DNA from: Branchiostoma floridae
Lineage: Eukaryota; Chordata; Leptocardii; Amphioxiformes; Branchiostomatidae
Reading direction: 5' to 3'
Assembly (NCBI RefSeq): GCF_000003815.2
Contig: NC_049993.1
Coordinates: forward strand, 11,250,778 to 11,314,777
DNA: 64,000 bases
The position numbers and the translations under genes are program-made. The notes beneath the pieces are model-generated. The model was given only the letters and a program-made list of their open reading frames with translations. It did not search any database and had not been told where the DNA came from. This document shows, one piece after another, positions 1-11,649 of the stretch. Position 1 is the first letter of the stretch, and each line of letters starts with the position of its first letter.

Positions 1-344
1 AATCAGAGGAACAGGTTTCGCCAATTAGAAAATGGACACTCTATGTCGGCAGGCATTTGGGGTCTTACCGGGGGCCAACAAGAGGAAGTCAAGTAGAACT
101 TATAGTCAATTGTACCAAGTTTTTACAGTCAAAGGTACAGAGATGGGATTTTTAAATGCCAGTGGGAGTCCAATAATCCACCAAACAGATTCCTTTGTAG
201 CAAAACTGACCAATTACTATTGTTTTGAGTATTGCCAATTCTCATGTTTCCACAGACAATCAGGTCCAGGTTCAGATCCGGACCTGAAATGATCCTCTGG
301 ACCTGAACGGGACCTGAATTTTCTGTACTGGTACCTCCCCCTAC

Positions 345-640
345 CAACAGTAGATTTTTTTCTTTCTGCCCTTTCACATCTTATTCTTTGACTTAAGATT
401 TATTTTGGCATTCTATAGCATTAGACTATGATTAGTTATCTGTTTTCTGATACTTTTTTTAAATCTAGGGAATATTTGTGCTCGTTTTACAGCTGCTTTG
501 CACAATTTATTGTGTGGTCGAAATTTTTCTTTTTTTGGAAACGGCCGAAAATTGGTGCGAGCGCGGATGTCATCCATATAATCAAATCAACATGGCCTAA
601 AGCGAATAAAAAAAAAAGAACGACATAAAAGTAATATTGC
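345..640 (+). repeat. Dispersed repeat family R1, copy 1 (3' part)
   Basis: This copy shares a run of segments with 7478-7765 and 47345-47710: CAGTAGATTTTTT, a TTTGACTT/ATTCTATGACAT block, a TTTTTGGAAACGGCCGAAAA block and, at the end, TGGTGCGAGCGCGGATG followed by CATCC. The 5' part present in the other two copies (AACCCCAAAACTGATGCGAGCG) is not clear here. Confidence 0.6.
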
Positions 641-729
641 CAATAGGATTTTACATTGATTATCTATGAGCGACCCCTAGCAGTCAATGAAATAAATGCT
701 GCAGATTGAATACAGCTTGTGACAGTAGC

Positions 730-1325
730 TGCGCATTGATTGGTCAATCAATCTTAGCTAACCAATCAGCATATAACATTGCTTGATGTACAGTGATATC
801 AATAGAATTATCTGAATGTCCACTTACGCGACCAATCAGTGTCAATATCACCTTCAGGCCGCACAGCACAGTTTTTATCCGCGGCAAAAAATAGTGCGAA
901 TGAAGTCTTCAACAAACGTACCTTATTGCTGAAAAATTACGACCATTTTGTAAACACTTTCGCGTTTACAGTTAAGTTGAAGCCAAATTTAATGTGTGGT
1001 GGTATGATAAGTTGGCCTTTGAGTGCGTATATCGTATTTGAGCGCGTATTTAGAGTGTCATAGGGTCTCATGGTAGCTGCACACCGATTGGTCAATTAAT
1101 TTTAGTGGACCAATCAACATATAGCATTGTTTGATGTACAGTAATATCGATAGAAATTATCTGAATGTACATTCACACGACCAATCAGCGTTGATATCAC
1201 ATTCAGACCGCACAACACAGTTTTTATCCGCGATACAAATGAGTGCGACCGAAATCTTCAACCTATTCACCTTCTTGCTGTATGATTACCGCATTTGTGC
1301 ACCATTTATAAACACCTTGGCGTGA
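730..1325. repeat. Tandem duplication of a CCAAT-rich block
   Basis: Two diverged copies lie about 345 bp apart, roughly 730-980 and 1080-1325. Each copy has an inverted pair ATTGGTCAAT / ACCAATCA, then GATGTACAGT, then a second ACCAATCAG, then CCGCACA-CACAGTTTTTATCCGCG. CCAAT boxes therefore occur on both strands at least three times per copy. CCAAT is the NF-Y core, so a promoter or enhancer role for the downstream P450 is possible, but this is inference from motif content only. Confidence 0.6.
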
Positions 1326-2535
1326 AAGCCAACGAGGCTGGAATATTTCCTGCGTAGTGGTATAACTTCAGTCGGCTTTCACATCGAATAAGATTGTGGA
1401 GTTTGCCCAATCGACGTATTAATGCGCATGGCCCAGCCGACTGCTTGGTCAGTCTACCTACAGGTTGGTGGAAAATAGTAGAAATAGGCCAAATCAACAT
1501 TTAACATGCCAGAGAAGTTAGCTGTCCAGGGAGTACAGTTTATGACTGTGGTTAGCAAGCGAAAAGATTGAGCCGGCGATTACTACGGAGGATGGCAAAC
1601 AGGTTAACGAAACGTATCCTGCAGTGACAAAAATAATTAGAATCGCTAGGGGTCCTCGTTGACACGTACAGATTATTTGGATAACTGACATACCGCGACA
1701 TTATTTAGTATGAGGTCCAGGTGGATTGAGGTTACAGGTGACTGCTGAGAGAGTGCGCGCGAACTTTGCCATAATATTTGTTTGTTGATGTTTGATCAGG
1801 CGACTCATGAATGGGATAATGTGGCTGCTAGTGACATTGCTGTGTCGACAGGAAAGCGCGCGGCAGGTAAATTATTAAATAGTCCAGGTACAGGGCTGGG
1901 TCAGCAGCGCCAGTAAACGTAAGCTGCGTGTCAACGTCACAGGCATCGTGTCTGAATTCAACTCAACAAAGCGAAAGAAAAAGAGCACAGGAGGTATGAT
2001 TCTTTTCGCAGCGACTAATATTTACGTGGTAGAATATAGAGTGGGAGTTTTGCTTACTGTTTACCTCGTCCTTCGCCAACTGCAGGGCTTGAAATCCATT
2101 TCTTCTGCATACCTACACAGGTACAGGCAGTTTTAAATGTTTAAACTTGACCAGTGGAGGTATGCAGAAAAACTGCATCTAATGTGCACCACTCAAGATT
2201 TGCTTGGCACTTTACTACCTGAACGATCAATCATCAGTAAAAAAATACAATTCTATGCCCAACTCAATATTGGACTTGTGCAGGCTGTAACCCATTAGAA
2301 ATACTTGCACAAGTCCAATTTTACCACAACATTAAACTACACATTGCAGATGGTATGCTACATATACAGTGCAAAGTTGTTGCTTCTTGCCATTTTTGTT
2401 AACGTTACACAAGTGCTAAATACTAGTAACTGATGGCTTGACTGTCATCATTTTCATCATAGTGTTTTTAACATGCAACAAGTTTTAAGCTGATTGTAGA
2501 AACCATTATATTTCTGTTTGGTCCTGTTTTCCAGA

Positions 2536-5500
2536 ATGGCCAGTTGGACCATGTGGTTGATGACCGTGCTGGTCAGCTTGACCACCCTGGTGTTGGTCAG
2601 CTGGGTGCTGGACATCATCAAGCGCTGGAGGATGCCACCTGGACCCTTCTTCTGGCCAATCATCGGCAACCTCTTCTGTAAGCACCCAGAATTGTTTCTG
2701 TATCTGCACCTATGGACAAGTGTTAGGGACATGTACTTTACCATCCCTGTCCTTGGTGCTGAATAACACACACTTTCCCATTCCTGTCTCTGGTACTGAA
2801 TAACACACACTTCACCATTCCTGTCCCTTGTACTCAATAACACACACTTAACCATTCCTGTCAGTGGTACTGAATAACACACACTTCACCATTCCTGTCA
2901 GTGGTACTGAATAACACACACTTCACCATTCCTGTCCCTGGTACTCAATAACACACACTTTACCATTCCTGTCAGTGGTACTGAATAACACACACTTCAC
3001 CATTCCTGTCCCTGGTGCTGAATAACACACACTTCACCATTCCTGTCAGTGGTACTGAATAACACACACTTCACCATTCCTGTCCCTGGTGCTGAATAAC
3101 ACACACTTCACCATTCCTGTCAGTGGTACTGAATAACACACACTTCACCATTCCTGTCCCTGGTACTGAATAACACACACTTCACCATTCCTGTCAGTGG
3201 TACTGAATAACACACACTTCACCATTCCTGTCCCTGGTGCTGAATAACACACACTTCACCATTCCTGTCAGTGGTACTCAATAACACACACTTTACCATT
3301 CCTGTCAGTGGTACTGAATAACACACACTTCACCATTCCTGTCCCTGGTGCTGAATAACACACACTTCACCATTCCTGTCAGTGGTACTCAATAACACAC
3401 TTTACCATTCCTGTCAGTGGTACTGAATAACACACACTTCACCATTCCTGTCCATGGTACTGAATAACACACACTTTACCATCCCTGTCCATTGTACTGA
3501 ATAAGACACACTTCACCATTCCAGCCCCTGATGCTGAATAGCACACACTTGACCATTCCTGTCCCTGGTGCTGAATAACACACACTTAACACACCTTCTG
3601 TATCTGTGAGTGTATTATACCACAGAGGTTCAACCACAAATTGAAGTAATAGAAGTTTATCTTTGTTGGCAGATAAAGGTCTTAAGTTTTCATCAAGCAG
3701 AAAGAATAACCGACTCACTGGGTTGCTTTTTTTTACTTGTAGAGAGGAATCTGTAATTTTGAAATTCATGACTACAGTCCTTATGGTTGTGTGAAAACCC
3801 AGATGTATAAGGGGCTAAAAAGCAAAGGTCTGGAAGGCTGCCAACATGCGCTAACTATACTAACACGACAGTAACTACCCCAGGTATGGCCAAAGGACAG
3901 TAGGTTTTTAACTACTCACTCCGGGAAGAACCTCTACTCTTTTTTATAAGTGTGGTGGGTTCTTTAACATGCTCAATGTGTGGCTCTCCTCAAACACGGG
4001 AATGTCCAATTAGCAAGCCCTAAACAAAGCTAGGTATTCATTTTCACCTGAGTGAAGTGAGGAAATCAAATCAAATTTTTTGTCCGCATTTCTGTATTGA
4101 TCATGACATTTCCGTTCTTTTGTGATACCCAGTGTTTGGAGGCCAGTTCTACCTGACGTTTATCGAGCTGGGTAAGAAGTACGGGGACGTGTTCAGCCTG
4201 AAGCTGGGCATGAGGGACGTGGTGGTGCTCAACAGTCTGGAGGTCATCAGGGAGGCTCTGGTGAAGAAAGGGGCAGACTTCGCAGGCAGGACCCAAACTG
4301 TGACAGGTACATGCCACTGTACTGTGACAAGATTCAGACTCATGATTTTAGTGACATTAATACCTTCTTCTGTCCCATTTCAGGTGACTTGATGTCAGAA
4401 GGTAGGAAGAACATTGCCCAGGGTGACTTCACCCCAACATGGAAGCTACAGAGGAAACTTTTCACTGGTGCTATTAGGTAAGACTGTTGGGCATGTCTGC
4501 TCTAGAAAATGAAAGTTCAACTGTTTTAGCAGATCCCAAACTGTAATATCTAACACAATGGGATTTGAGGTATTTTGCAGATTGCACCAGCCTCATCAGG
4601 GACCACCCAAAGTATCAGTATAGAATTAATGGCTTATTATTGAAGATGGAGGTCCCGTGTTTCAGGAGGTGCTTTGAGCATGTTCAAGGGCAGCAATGTG
4701 GCAACTCCTCCCTGAAGAAGTATACCCTGCTACTGGAGTAGCAAGGAAACTTGCGGACCTGTGTACCACAGGGTACTACAAGGGTCTGATCAAACATGTC
4801 AATCAGTTGTTGAAACCAGATCAAGAAACTGCAGTTCCTCTTTCCAGAGCTTACGCCACAGGGCATGCCTTAGAAGACCATGTCCAGGGAGCTCTGAATG
4901 ACATCATTGCTGAGTTCTCCAGTCTGGAGGGGAAACCTGTGGATGTAGAAGGACACATTTTCAAACTGGTCTGCAATGTGTCCTGTTCAGCTAGCTTTGG
5001 TTACAGGTACAGTCAAATAGATTTTACCTGTATCGCTTATTCCTAATCATTCTCACATTGAGCATGCCAAATTTGTCAAATAGTATAGAAATGATGAAAT
5101 GGCCAATGATTTGTATCTTTTTTCCAACATTAGAACAAGATTCTATCATATGACCGAATCATAGACTTTTAAAAAAACGCATTACACACAACAGAATGTA
5201 TTATATCCTATTATCATGAAAGAACTGGACTGCACTTGCATTTAATCTTCTTGGATCACTGTGCCTTATGTGCTATCTCAGCAGTCCAAAATATCAAGAA
5301 TAAAAATTTCTGTTCCTAATTTTAGCGTTCATATTCACAAGCAAAATCACAGTGATAAATGCAATCAAAAAACGGTGCTGAACCATTGGAGGATGTTACA
5401 AGCTTTTCTGTTGTTTCTTACATGAATGTCTTGGCAGGTATAAGATGGAAGACCCAGATTTTCAGAACTTGTTAAAGATCAGCCAAGACTTCCTGGAGAT

Positions 5501-7963
5501 TGGTTCCCAGGGGATGCTGGCTGATATCTATCCATCTCTCAGCTTCATACCAACACCAAGTGAGTTTTTCATGTATTTTCCAATTTCATAATTCAATAAT
5601 TTCAGTTATATTACAGTCAGAATAAATCTGTCCACATGTTAACTTGTCAGTTCCATCTTATTATCAGCTAACAGTATCATGCAAGGAACCGTCCAGGGAG
5701 GAGGAAAGAGGAAAACAAGAGAGAATGATAATAATGGACAGGGATGATACCACATTGAAAACAGAAAACCAAGAAGGGTGGAGAAAACTGGTTGTCAGAT
5801 CAACTGTGGTGTCCCAACAGTCATATAGTTATGCTAAGAGATAGATGAAGTCAGCTGGTAAATGGGGTATGTGGCATGACTGGCTTGAAAGTTGGGGTTG
5901 TTGAATTCTGACGAACTTAAAGTGTTCTGTTCTCCTTCAGCCAAGACAACCCTCACTAAAATGTTTGGTACCTTCCTGGAGTACTTCAAGCGTCAACTGG
6001 ACCAGCACTTGCAGACCTTTGATCCAGGTAACCTTAATGAGTCTACTGAAGTCTGTTTTTCTCTATTGGTTATAGTAGTGTTTAAGGCAGAAGGGAGAAG
6101 ATTACGTTAAACATTTGGCACCTTGGACAGTCATGTAGAGCTGCAGAACTTGCTATTTCTTCAAGTCAGATGGCCATTGGTTTCAAAATATTCTTTTGCA
6201 CTTTTTCACTTTGCTCCGCAGAGAACCTGCGTGACATCACAGATCACTTCATCAAGCTTCAGAAGGAGGCAGAGGAGGGAGGAGACAAGGACATCAGCTC
6301 TCTGACTGATACACACATCCGACAGACTGTTGTAGATATCCTTGCTGGTGAGTGGACTAGATCAGTTTAGCTTGACTTATCATCTGAGGCTTCTAGCAAC
6401 TCTCTTCCCCTCACCCCACATACCACACACATCTTACACCTGTCAGGTCCCTAGAGCCTTCTCTCCCCTTAATTACTTAATTCTCTTTAGCCTTAGCTTT
6501 AATTGTAGTAATCTAATAGATGTGATAAGAGTGCATAGTATTCGATGAGAATGGTCTTTTATAATGATTGGAGGGATTTCTAGTGTCTAGCCTTTCTTTA
6601 ATATATTTTACTATGTGTACCATGCAGGGAATGTCACATGTCATGTGTATTTGAATCTACTATAATTGAAGTCCATGCATTGAGGTCAATCCCGGTATGT
6701 GAGATGATAGCCTTGTGTACAGTACATTACGTCTTGAATTATTACAGGAGCTATTGACACACTGGTGCAAACCATGCGCTGGTCCCTCCTACTCCTGGCT
6801 GCACACCCTGAGGTACAGGAGAAGCTGGCAGCTGAACTGGACAGCATCGTGGAACAGCACAGGCAGCCTGCACTGTCGGACCGCACTGCCCTGCCATACA
6901 TGGATGCTACAATCAACGAGATTCTGCGGTTTGGGATTGTGGCCCCGATAGCTGTTCCTCACACTACAACTGTGGACACTTCCCTGAGTAAGAGCTCTGT
7001 TTGTTGCTGTTGCTATCAATAAACACATAGGAGATACATTTTATCAAAATTGTCCAATCTGGTATTCATAGGGTTAGGTTGAATCTACTCATTTACAAAA
7101 GTCAAATCATGAAAGTGCTTTTAAGTTCAGTTAAAAAATTAAAATTGCATTAGAACACAGTTTAGTTTTTAGTTAGAACACTACTTAGTTTAGTCAGAAA
7201 CAGGACATGGCAGTACTAAACTATCCTTTCTTTCCCACAGGGGGCTACAAGATCCCCAAAGGCACCTGGGTAATGCCCAACCTGTGGAACGTTGTGCGTA
7301 ATCCCGTGATCTGGGGTGATCCTGAAGTGTTCCGCCCTGAACGCTTCCTGGATGACGATGGGAAAGTCTTACCTAAACCATCTGCACTCCTGCCTTTCAG
7401 GTAGGCAAGTAGAGGTTTATTTCAAATTTGCTCCAATATGACACTTATGCCATGTTGATTTGATTATATGGATGACATCCTCTAGAAACCCCAAAACTGA
7501 TGCGAGCGAGTGAATAAAAAACAGTTTGGCCCCCAAAAAGTTGCCTTCACTATGAAATTTAAGTGGTCAGGAAAGCTGAACAATAGATCCTTTTTTTTTC
7601 ACATCTTCTTCTATGACCTTGTAATTGCCATTCTATGACATTAGTAGACGTTTTACAATACTTTTTGGCATCCTATGGCATATCTTTGCTTACTAGTATT
7701 TTACAGTTGCTTTGTACAATTTACAGTATGGTTGAAAACTTTTTTTTATTTTTGGAAACGGCTGCAGTGCTGGTCGGCGAGCCTGTCCAGGTGAACCCAT
7801 GGCCAGGGCTGACATGTTCCTCATGCTGGGGGGACTGGTGCAGAAGTTCAAGTTCAGCCTGCCGGAGGGGGAGGGGCCACCTGACCTCACCCCGGATCCC
7901 AAGGGTGCCGGCCTCTTCAGTCTGGCTTCTCCCTACAAGGTGGTGATGACCCGCAGGAAGTAA
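2536..7963 (+). CDS. Cytochrome P450, clan 2 (CYP1/CYP17-like), ten exons
   Basis: This is a microsomal haem-thiolate mono-oxygenase of 499 aa, the normal P450 length. Coding exons are 2536-2677, 4133-4306, 4384-4477, 4848-5006, 5438-5559, 5941-6027, 6222-6347, 6748-6987, 7241-7400 and 7768-7963. All are bounded by GT-AG and join in phase. Residues 1-25 form an N-terminal membrane anchor, followed by a proline hinge (MPPGPFFWP). The I-helix oxygen-activation site reads GAIDT (302-306), ExxR is E359-R362, PERF lies in exon 9, and the haem loop FSAGRRACPGE places the cysteine ligand at C441, so the catalytic core looks intact. The segments VVVLNSLEVIREALVKKG and ADFAGR resemble CYP1 and CYP17 proteins. 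The exact subfamily and substrate cannot be told from sequence alone. The start is the first ATG after an acceptor and precedes the anchor. Confidence 0.93.
2736..3592. repeat. 37-bp minisatellite in P450 intron 1
   Basis: About 23 tandem copies of a 37-bp unit lie here, built from the segments ACCATTCCTGTC, GGTACTGAATAAC and ACACACTTC. Units alternate between a CAGTGGTACTG and a CCCTGGTGCTG variant, giving a 74-bp higher-order period over much of the array. Copies at both edges are more diverged. The array sits wholly inside intron 1, and translations across it are not meaningful. Confidence 0.95.
7478..7765 (+). repeat. Dispersed repeat R1, copy 2, ending at the P450 exon 10 acceptor
   Basis: The copy starts AACCCCAAAACTGATGCGAGCG and runs through the same blocks as the copies near 345-640 and 47.35-47.71 kb. 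It stops at TTTTTGGAAACGGC, within a few bases of the TGCAG acceptor (7763-7767) of the last P450 exon. The two other copies continue for another 40-60 bp past this point (GAAAATTG.TGCG.GCG..GATG), so this copy is truncated at the exon boundary. Confidence 0.65.
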
Positions 7964-9110
7964 ATAGATTCAGTGACCCAGGAAGTGAATGGTTTTAACA
8001 CAGTAACCTTAATCTTCTGGATGTTGTAAAATGCTATCTGGCACACTGCTGTAACTTAATCAAATAGTCAGCAAAAGAGTATCAGCATTCAACAACTTTG
8101 TGAAATGTAAGGGAATTTACAACTTTGACACTACAGAGTATCAAAAATCATGCTTGACACTCCTAATCGTTGATGCTTTAAGAATCTCTTCTAAAGTGTC
8201 TTAACAAATTTTTAATACAACATATGAACATTTCATCAAGGAAAAGTCATAGAAGATATATAGGATTGGCTTAAAGTGTAAAGACAAGATGGCATTCAAT
8301 ACTCCTTAAGGTTTGGTTGTAAGAAGAAAGTTGAGATGGGAAATGCTGTTGTTTTTGGAACTTAGACTACATAGAATTACGTAGTTGTTTTAAAAAGCTA
8401 TATTTAAGTGTAGTAAAGACAAGATGTGATGAGCTTTCTTATATTCTGTAACTAATATTGCCTTGGATCGGAATTAATTAGCATAAACTGTAAATATTGA
8501 ATTATGAATAATTTATTTCTCGACCAGAGAAAGATTTTATATCTTATTTTTATCTTAATAGAAAGAGAGATGTTATATAGTAGTACGAAGTCAGTAAGGG
8601 AATTTGGTGTTATACTACATTGATTGCTTTATCATGGTCATTGTACATTTCTAAAAAAAGAACAAATAATAGTGTCTGTGGTATCATACAAAAAGCTTGT
8701 TTCATTTGTTCTGAAGTCATAGGAAGACGTGTGTAATACTATTATAATGGCTGCTTACAATTTTCTTTTGAACAGCCTGTTCAGCACCAAGGACAGTACC
8801 AAGTCAGAAATCATCATCATCTGCAGTGATACGTTGGTAAATTTCTTTGTTACATGTGTAGCTCTGATTTTGTTAGAATGTGTTAGGTAAGTTGTAGTGT
8901 TGATAGTAAGACTGTATGAGATTCAGGTATTACAATACAAAAGTTTATGAAGATAACTTGCTTTATTGCGTTATTACCCTACCAAATCCTGTTTTTACTC
9001 AAGGTTAAAGGTCTAAAAAGCCCAGCACAGGGAAAAATTGCCAGCAGGACGAGGTCCTTTTTCGAAATTTGAATTAGTGGAAACTCATCCCCTATCACAC
9101 AACATCTATC
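7964..9110. other. P450 3' flank, no gene seen
   Basis: AT-rich sequence follows the P450 stop codon. It presumably includes the 3' UTR. I did not find a clear AATAAA signal and saw no coding exon or repeat structure. Confidence 0.4.
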
Positions 9111-10870
9111 ATACAGATATGGAAACAATCCACAGTCGTAATATTTATATATGCATAAAATCTACTGGACGATTCTAAACTCCGTGTAAGATCAAGGCGG
9201 TAAGTTCAGTGTCTGAGAGCGCTGGATGAGGTCTTGACGGCTGGCGCACGCCTGGAAAATCGAAATAGTAGGTTTAGATAAAGATGGACAATGAGTATAT
9301 ACATGTAGGTTATCTTTATGACAGCGATTTCCAATAGCACCAAAACTTGCAATACAAACAATGAAACAATCTAGAAAAACCCGAAATGTCGTTTCTGTAG
9401 TTCTGATAGAAACGCCTTTGCATGACGAACAGAAGAAGGCATACACATATTAAAAGGATGATCTTCATCATACACAATTGGAACAGCCGATCGAGAGTAT
9501 GTCCTAAAACGTTTATCACAAAAAGGTCCATCATAAATGAAAAGCTGAGGTTTTACCCCATATATTGCACGACGTAGTTCCAGGGGTCCAACTTTCTGAT
9601 GCACCCTGGGAACGGCAGCAAATTTAAAGAGAACATAAAATTTTTGAGGACAAAAATAGTTGTTAATTCAATAAGCTGCGGGACTTTCGTACAGGTAATG
9701 ATGAAATCGTCATATATAGTAATGTGGAAATATTTTAGATGGTACGTAGCGAGTATGTCACATAACTGAAATAAACATTGACGAATGCGCCTACATTCTC
9801 TGGTTATCTTACAAACGTAGACTACTGAAACGTAACGTTTAATCTCAGTAGCTAAAGCTAACAGTATCATGTCAACATAAGGCGGTAGAAATGCCAAGAT
9901 GCAATGGCCAATGCTACTACAAGTATATCACCTTGGGGTCGGGTACCCAGATATCTATCAAATAAAACTACACATGTATAAGCAGTTATGATAGGGAAAG
10001 GCCAAAGTTGTCCAAAAACGGTAATGTTGTTAACATTTATCCTAAACCTAGTCGTTACGCACAGTAAGTGATATGTACATGAATGTAGGCGGCGCTTCCA
10101 AGGACAGCAGCGGCGTTACACCGGCCCCTCTCGACGCCCCTTACACCAACCCAACTCGCGTTTATAAAAGCCTAAAAGTCATTCTAAATGACTATGAAAA
10201 CATCTAGACCTGTTTTCGGGTGTTCATTGGCTTTAAGACTGATGGCCTGTATAGTTTTACATTATTCCGTGTCGCGAGGACATACCCCACGAGAGCCCAA
10301 CCTGCAGTACCGTTCCCGACCGCGACCACAAAAGTTGGAAAGGCAACCGCCAAATTGCAAAATTTCGGTCTTTTCGGGAATGGGGAAATCGTGAAAGGCT
10401 CGAAAAGGGGTTCAAGTTTTGAGGCCTGTATTGCTTTGTTTTTGAACAAGTGACCATCTGAAGTAATGTAAAGACAATATTTGAAACATTTCACAAATAT
10501 AAACGTGGAATATCAGATAATAAATGACATATTTCCTTCGCATTTTGCCGATTGAAGTTGCCTAGTGTACATTCGATGAACGTATTCACTCTCTGGTGGG
10601 CTATCTCATCCGAATTTCAATCCTAATTTGTGAAATAATAAGTTGTGAGCTAATATTACAGTGATATTGTCTGTTTTATACAATAAATCCAATTTTTCTT
10701 CGAAAATGCTGCAAGTTGCGTAGATTTCCGAACTGTGCAATATAACCTTAGACGTCTGGGGGAGTTGTTTTAATGGCTGAATTTTTGTCAGTGTCTACAT
10801 TATCTAGGACTTATCATTTCTACAACACTGGACAAAAACACCTTAACCGTCTCGACTGACTGTCCCGACT
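9110..10870. repeat. Segmental tandem duplication, unit A
   Basis: Unit A matches unit B (about 11650-13445) over its length with substitutions and small indels, at an offset of 2540-2580 bp. Shared landmarks are the exon pair, the GC-rich block at 10081-10400 (compare 12661-12975) and GACGTCTGGGGGAG (10750 and 13331). Similarity stops about 17 bases inside the exon whose low edge is 13434 in unit B, so the duplication breakpoint fell just inside that exon. Confidence 0.8.
9206..9605 (-). pseudogene. Duplicated, frame-broken copy of the last two exons of the 11.7-23.2 kb gene
   Basis: On the minus strand, 9557-9605 and 9206-9251 match the last two coding exons of the functional gene (12090-12182 and 11743-11788) with splice signals kept. 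The last exon is the same length (46 bp) and ends at the same TGA. The penultimate exon is 49 bp instead of 93 bp: a 44-bp internal stretch is missing, which shifts the frame, so the copy cannot encode the original C-terminus. It lies downstream of the intact exons in the transcription direction, inside a larger duplicated block (about 9110-10870). Confidence 0.75.
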
Positions 10871-11649
10871 GACTGAATTATACTGTGAATACAGGGAAGC
10901 ACAAACCTGTTTGAATAGTCCTTTTTCTAAAATTGAAAAAGCGATAACTCGCCCCCGTTTTCTAGTGTTTGTTCCGAAAAGACTCGCATATTGCTAACGA
11001 AGCATCTCTCATTCCCAGATTTGCTCATTTTTCGATTTGTGAAACTAAATGGGTGATTATGAGGTTTAAGGCCCCCTTCTTTCATGTGCGTATACTTTAA
11101 CCTGAGGCATGTCCTGACCACCTAGCGACCAGGGTTTCATCACAGGTGAATCAATAAGTTCTGTAGTCGGCCGATCTGAGGCATGGGGTACCTTCGAGGC
11201 TTGAAGAAGGCGGTATAGTATACGTGTATGTACGTACGGCCTATTTTCGCTCTATTCTGGTTTCATTTATCTCTGATGATACCTTTCATAATTACCAAAT
11301 ATTTCCATAAATCGTTCACCTGGGGCAAATGCACACTTTACTGTAGCAGGCCTTTGAATCAAGTGTCGACATTTAGCAAGACTCCAGTAAAAGTAACTGT
11401 GGTCTACAAATGTCAACTCCATACATTATTTAATTGCCATAACATTGAATTAAAAGGCACCAATATCTGGGATTAGGCAGCAAGAGTTTATTATGTTTGC
11501 AAATTGTAGCACCCAATTAATTTCACGTCAATTATGACATTCTGTACTGTCTACATCTAACATTGTTCATTTACTATACATACACTTTATGTAACTTTCT
11601 ATGTAACGTTATATGATCTAGTACTGCACAACAAGTTTTATTGCGGCCT

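Larger units (their letters stand above)
1..2535. other. 5' flank of the P450 gene, no coding gene seen
   Basis: No convincing coding exon is visible. The stretch holds a copy of a dispersed repeat (about 345-600), a duplicated CCAAT-rich block (about 730-1325), and AT-rich sequence. The P450 start codon at 2536 sits two bases after a splice-acceptor-like pyrimidine tract ending in CCAG at 2534. One or more noncoding 5' exons therefore probably lie in this flank, perhaps near 1.8-2.0 kb, but I cannot fix their ends. Confidence 0.5.

Noticed and set aside
2457-2882. 141-aa minus-strand frame, and a similar 97-aa frame at 3476-3769.
   Set aside because: They read through the 37-bp minisatellite and the antisense of P450 exon 1.
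4696-4847. Open frame continuous with P450 exon 4.
   Set aside because: The preceding exon joins in phase only at the acceptor ending at 4847, and the extra residues do not fit a P450. It is probably a repeat remnant.
10204-10494. Minus-strand frame with a hydrophobic stretch, open in both duplicated units (counterpart near 12780-12985).
   Set aside because: Both copies end at the same stop, but most base differences between them change the amino acid, so there is no sign of selection on a protein. It lies in an intron or 3' flank.
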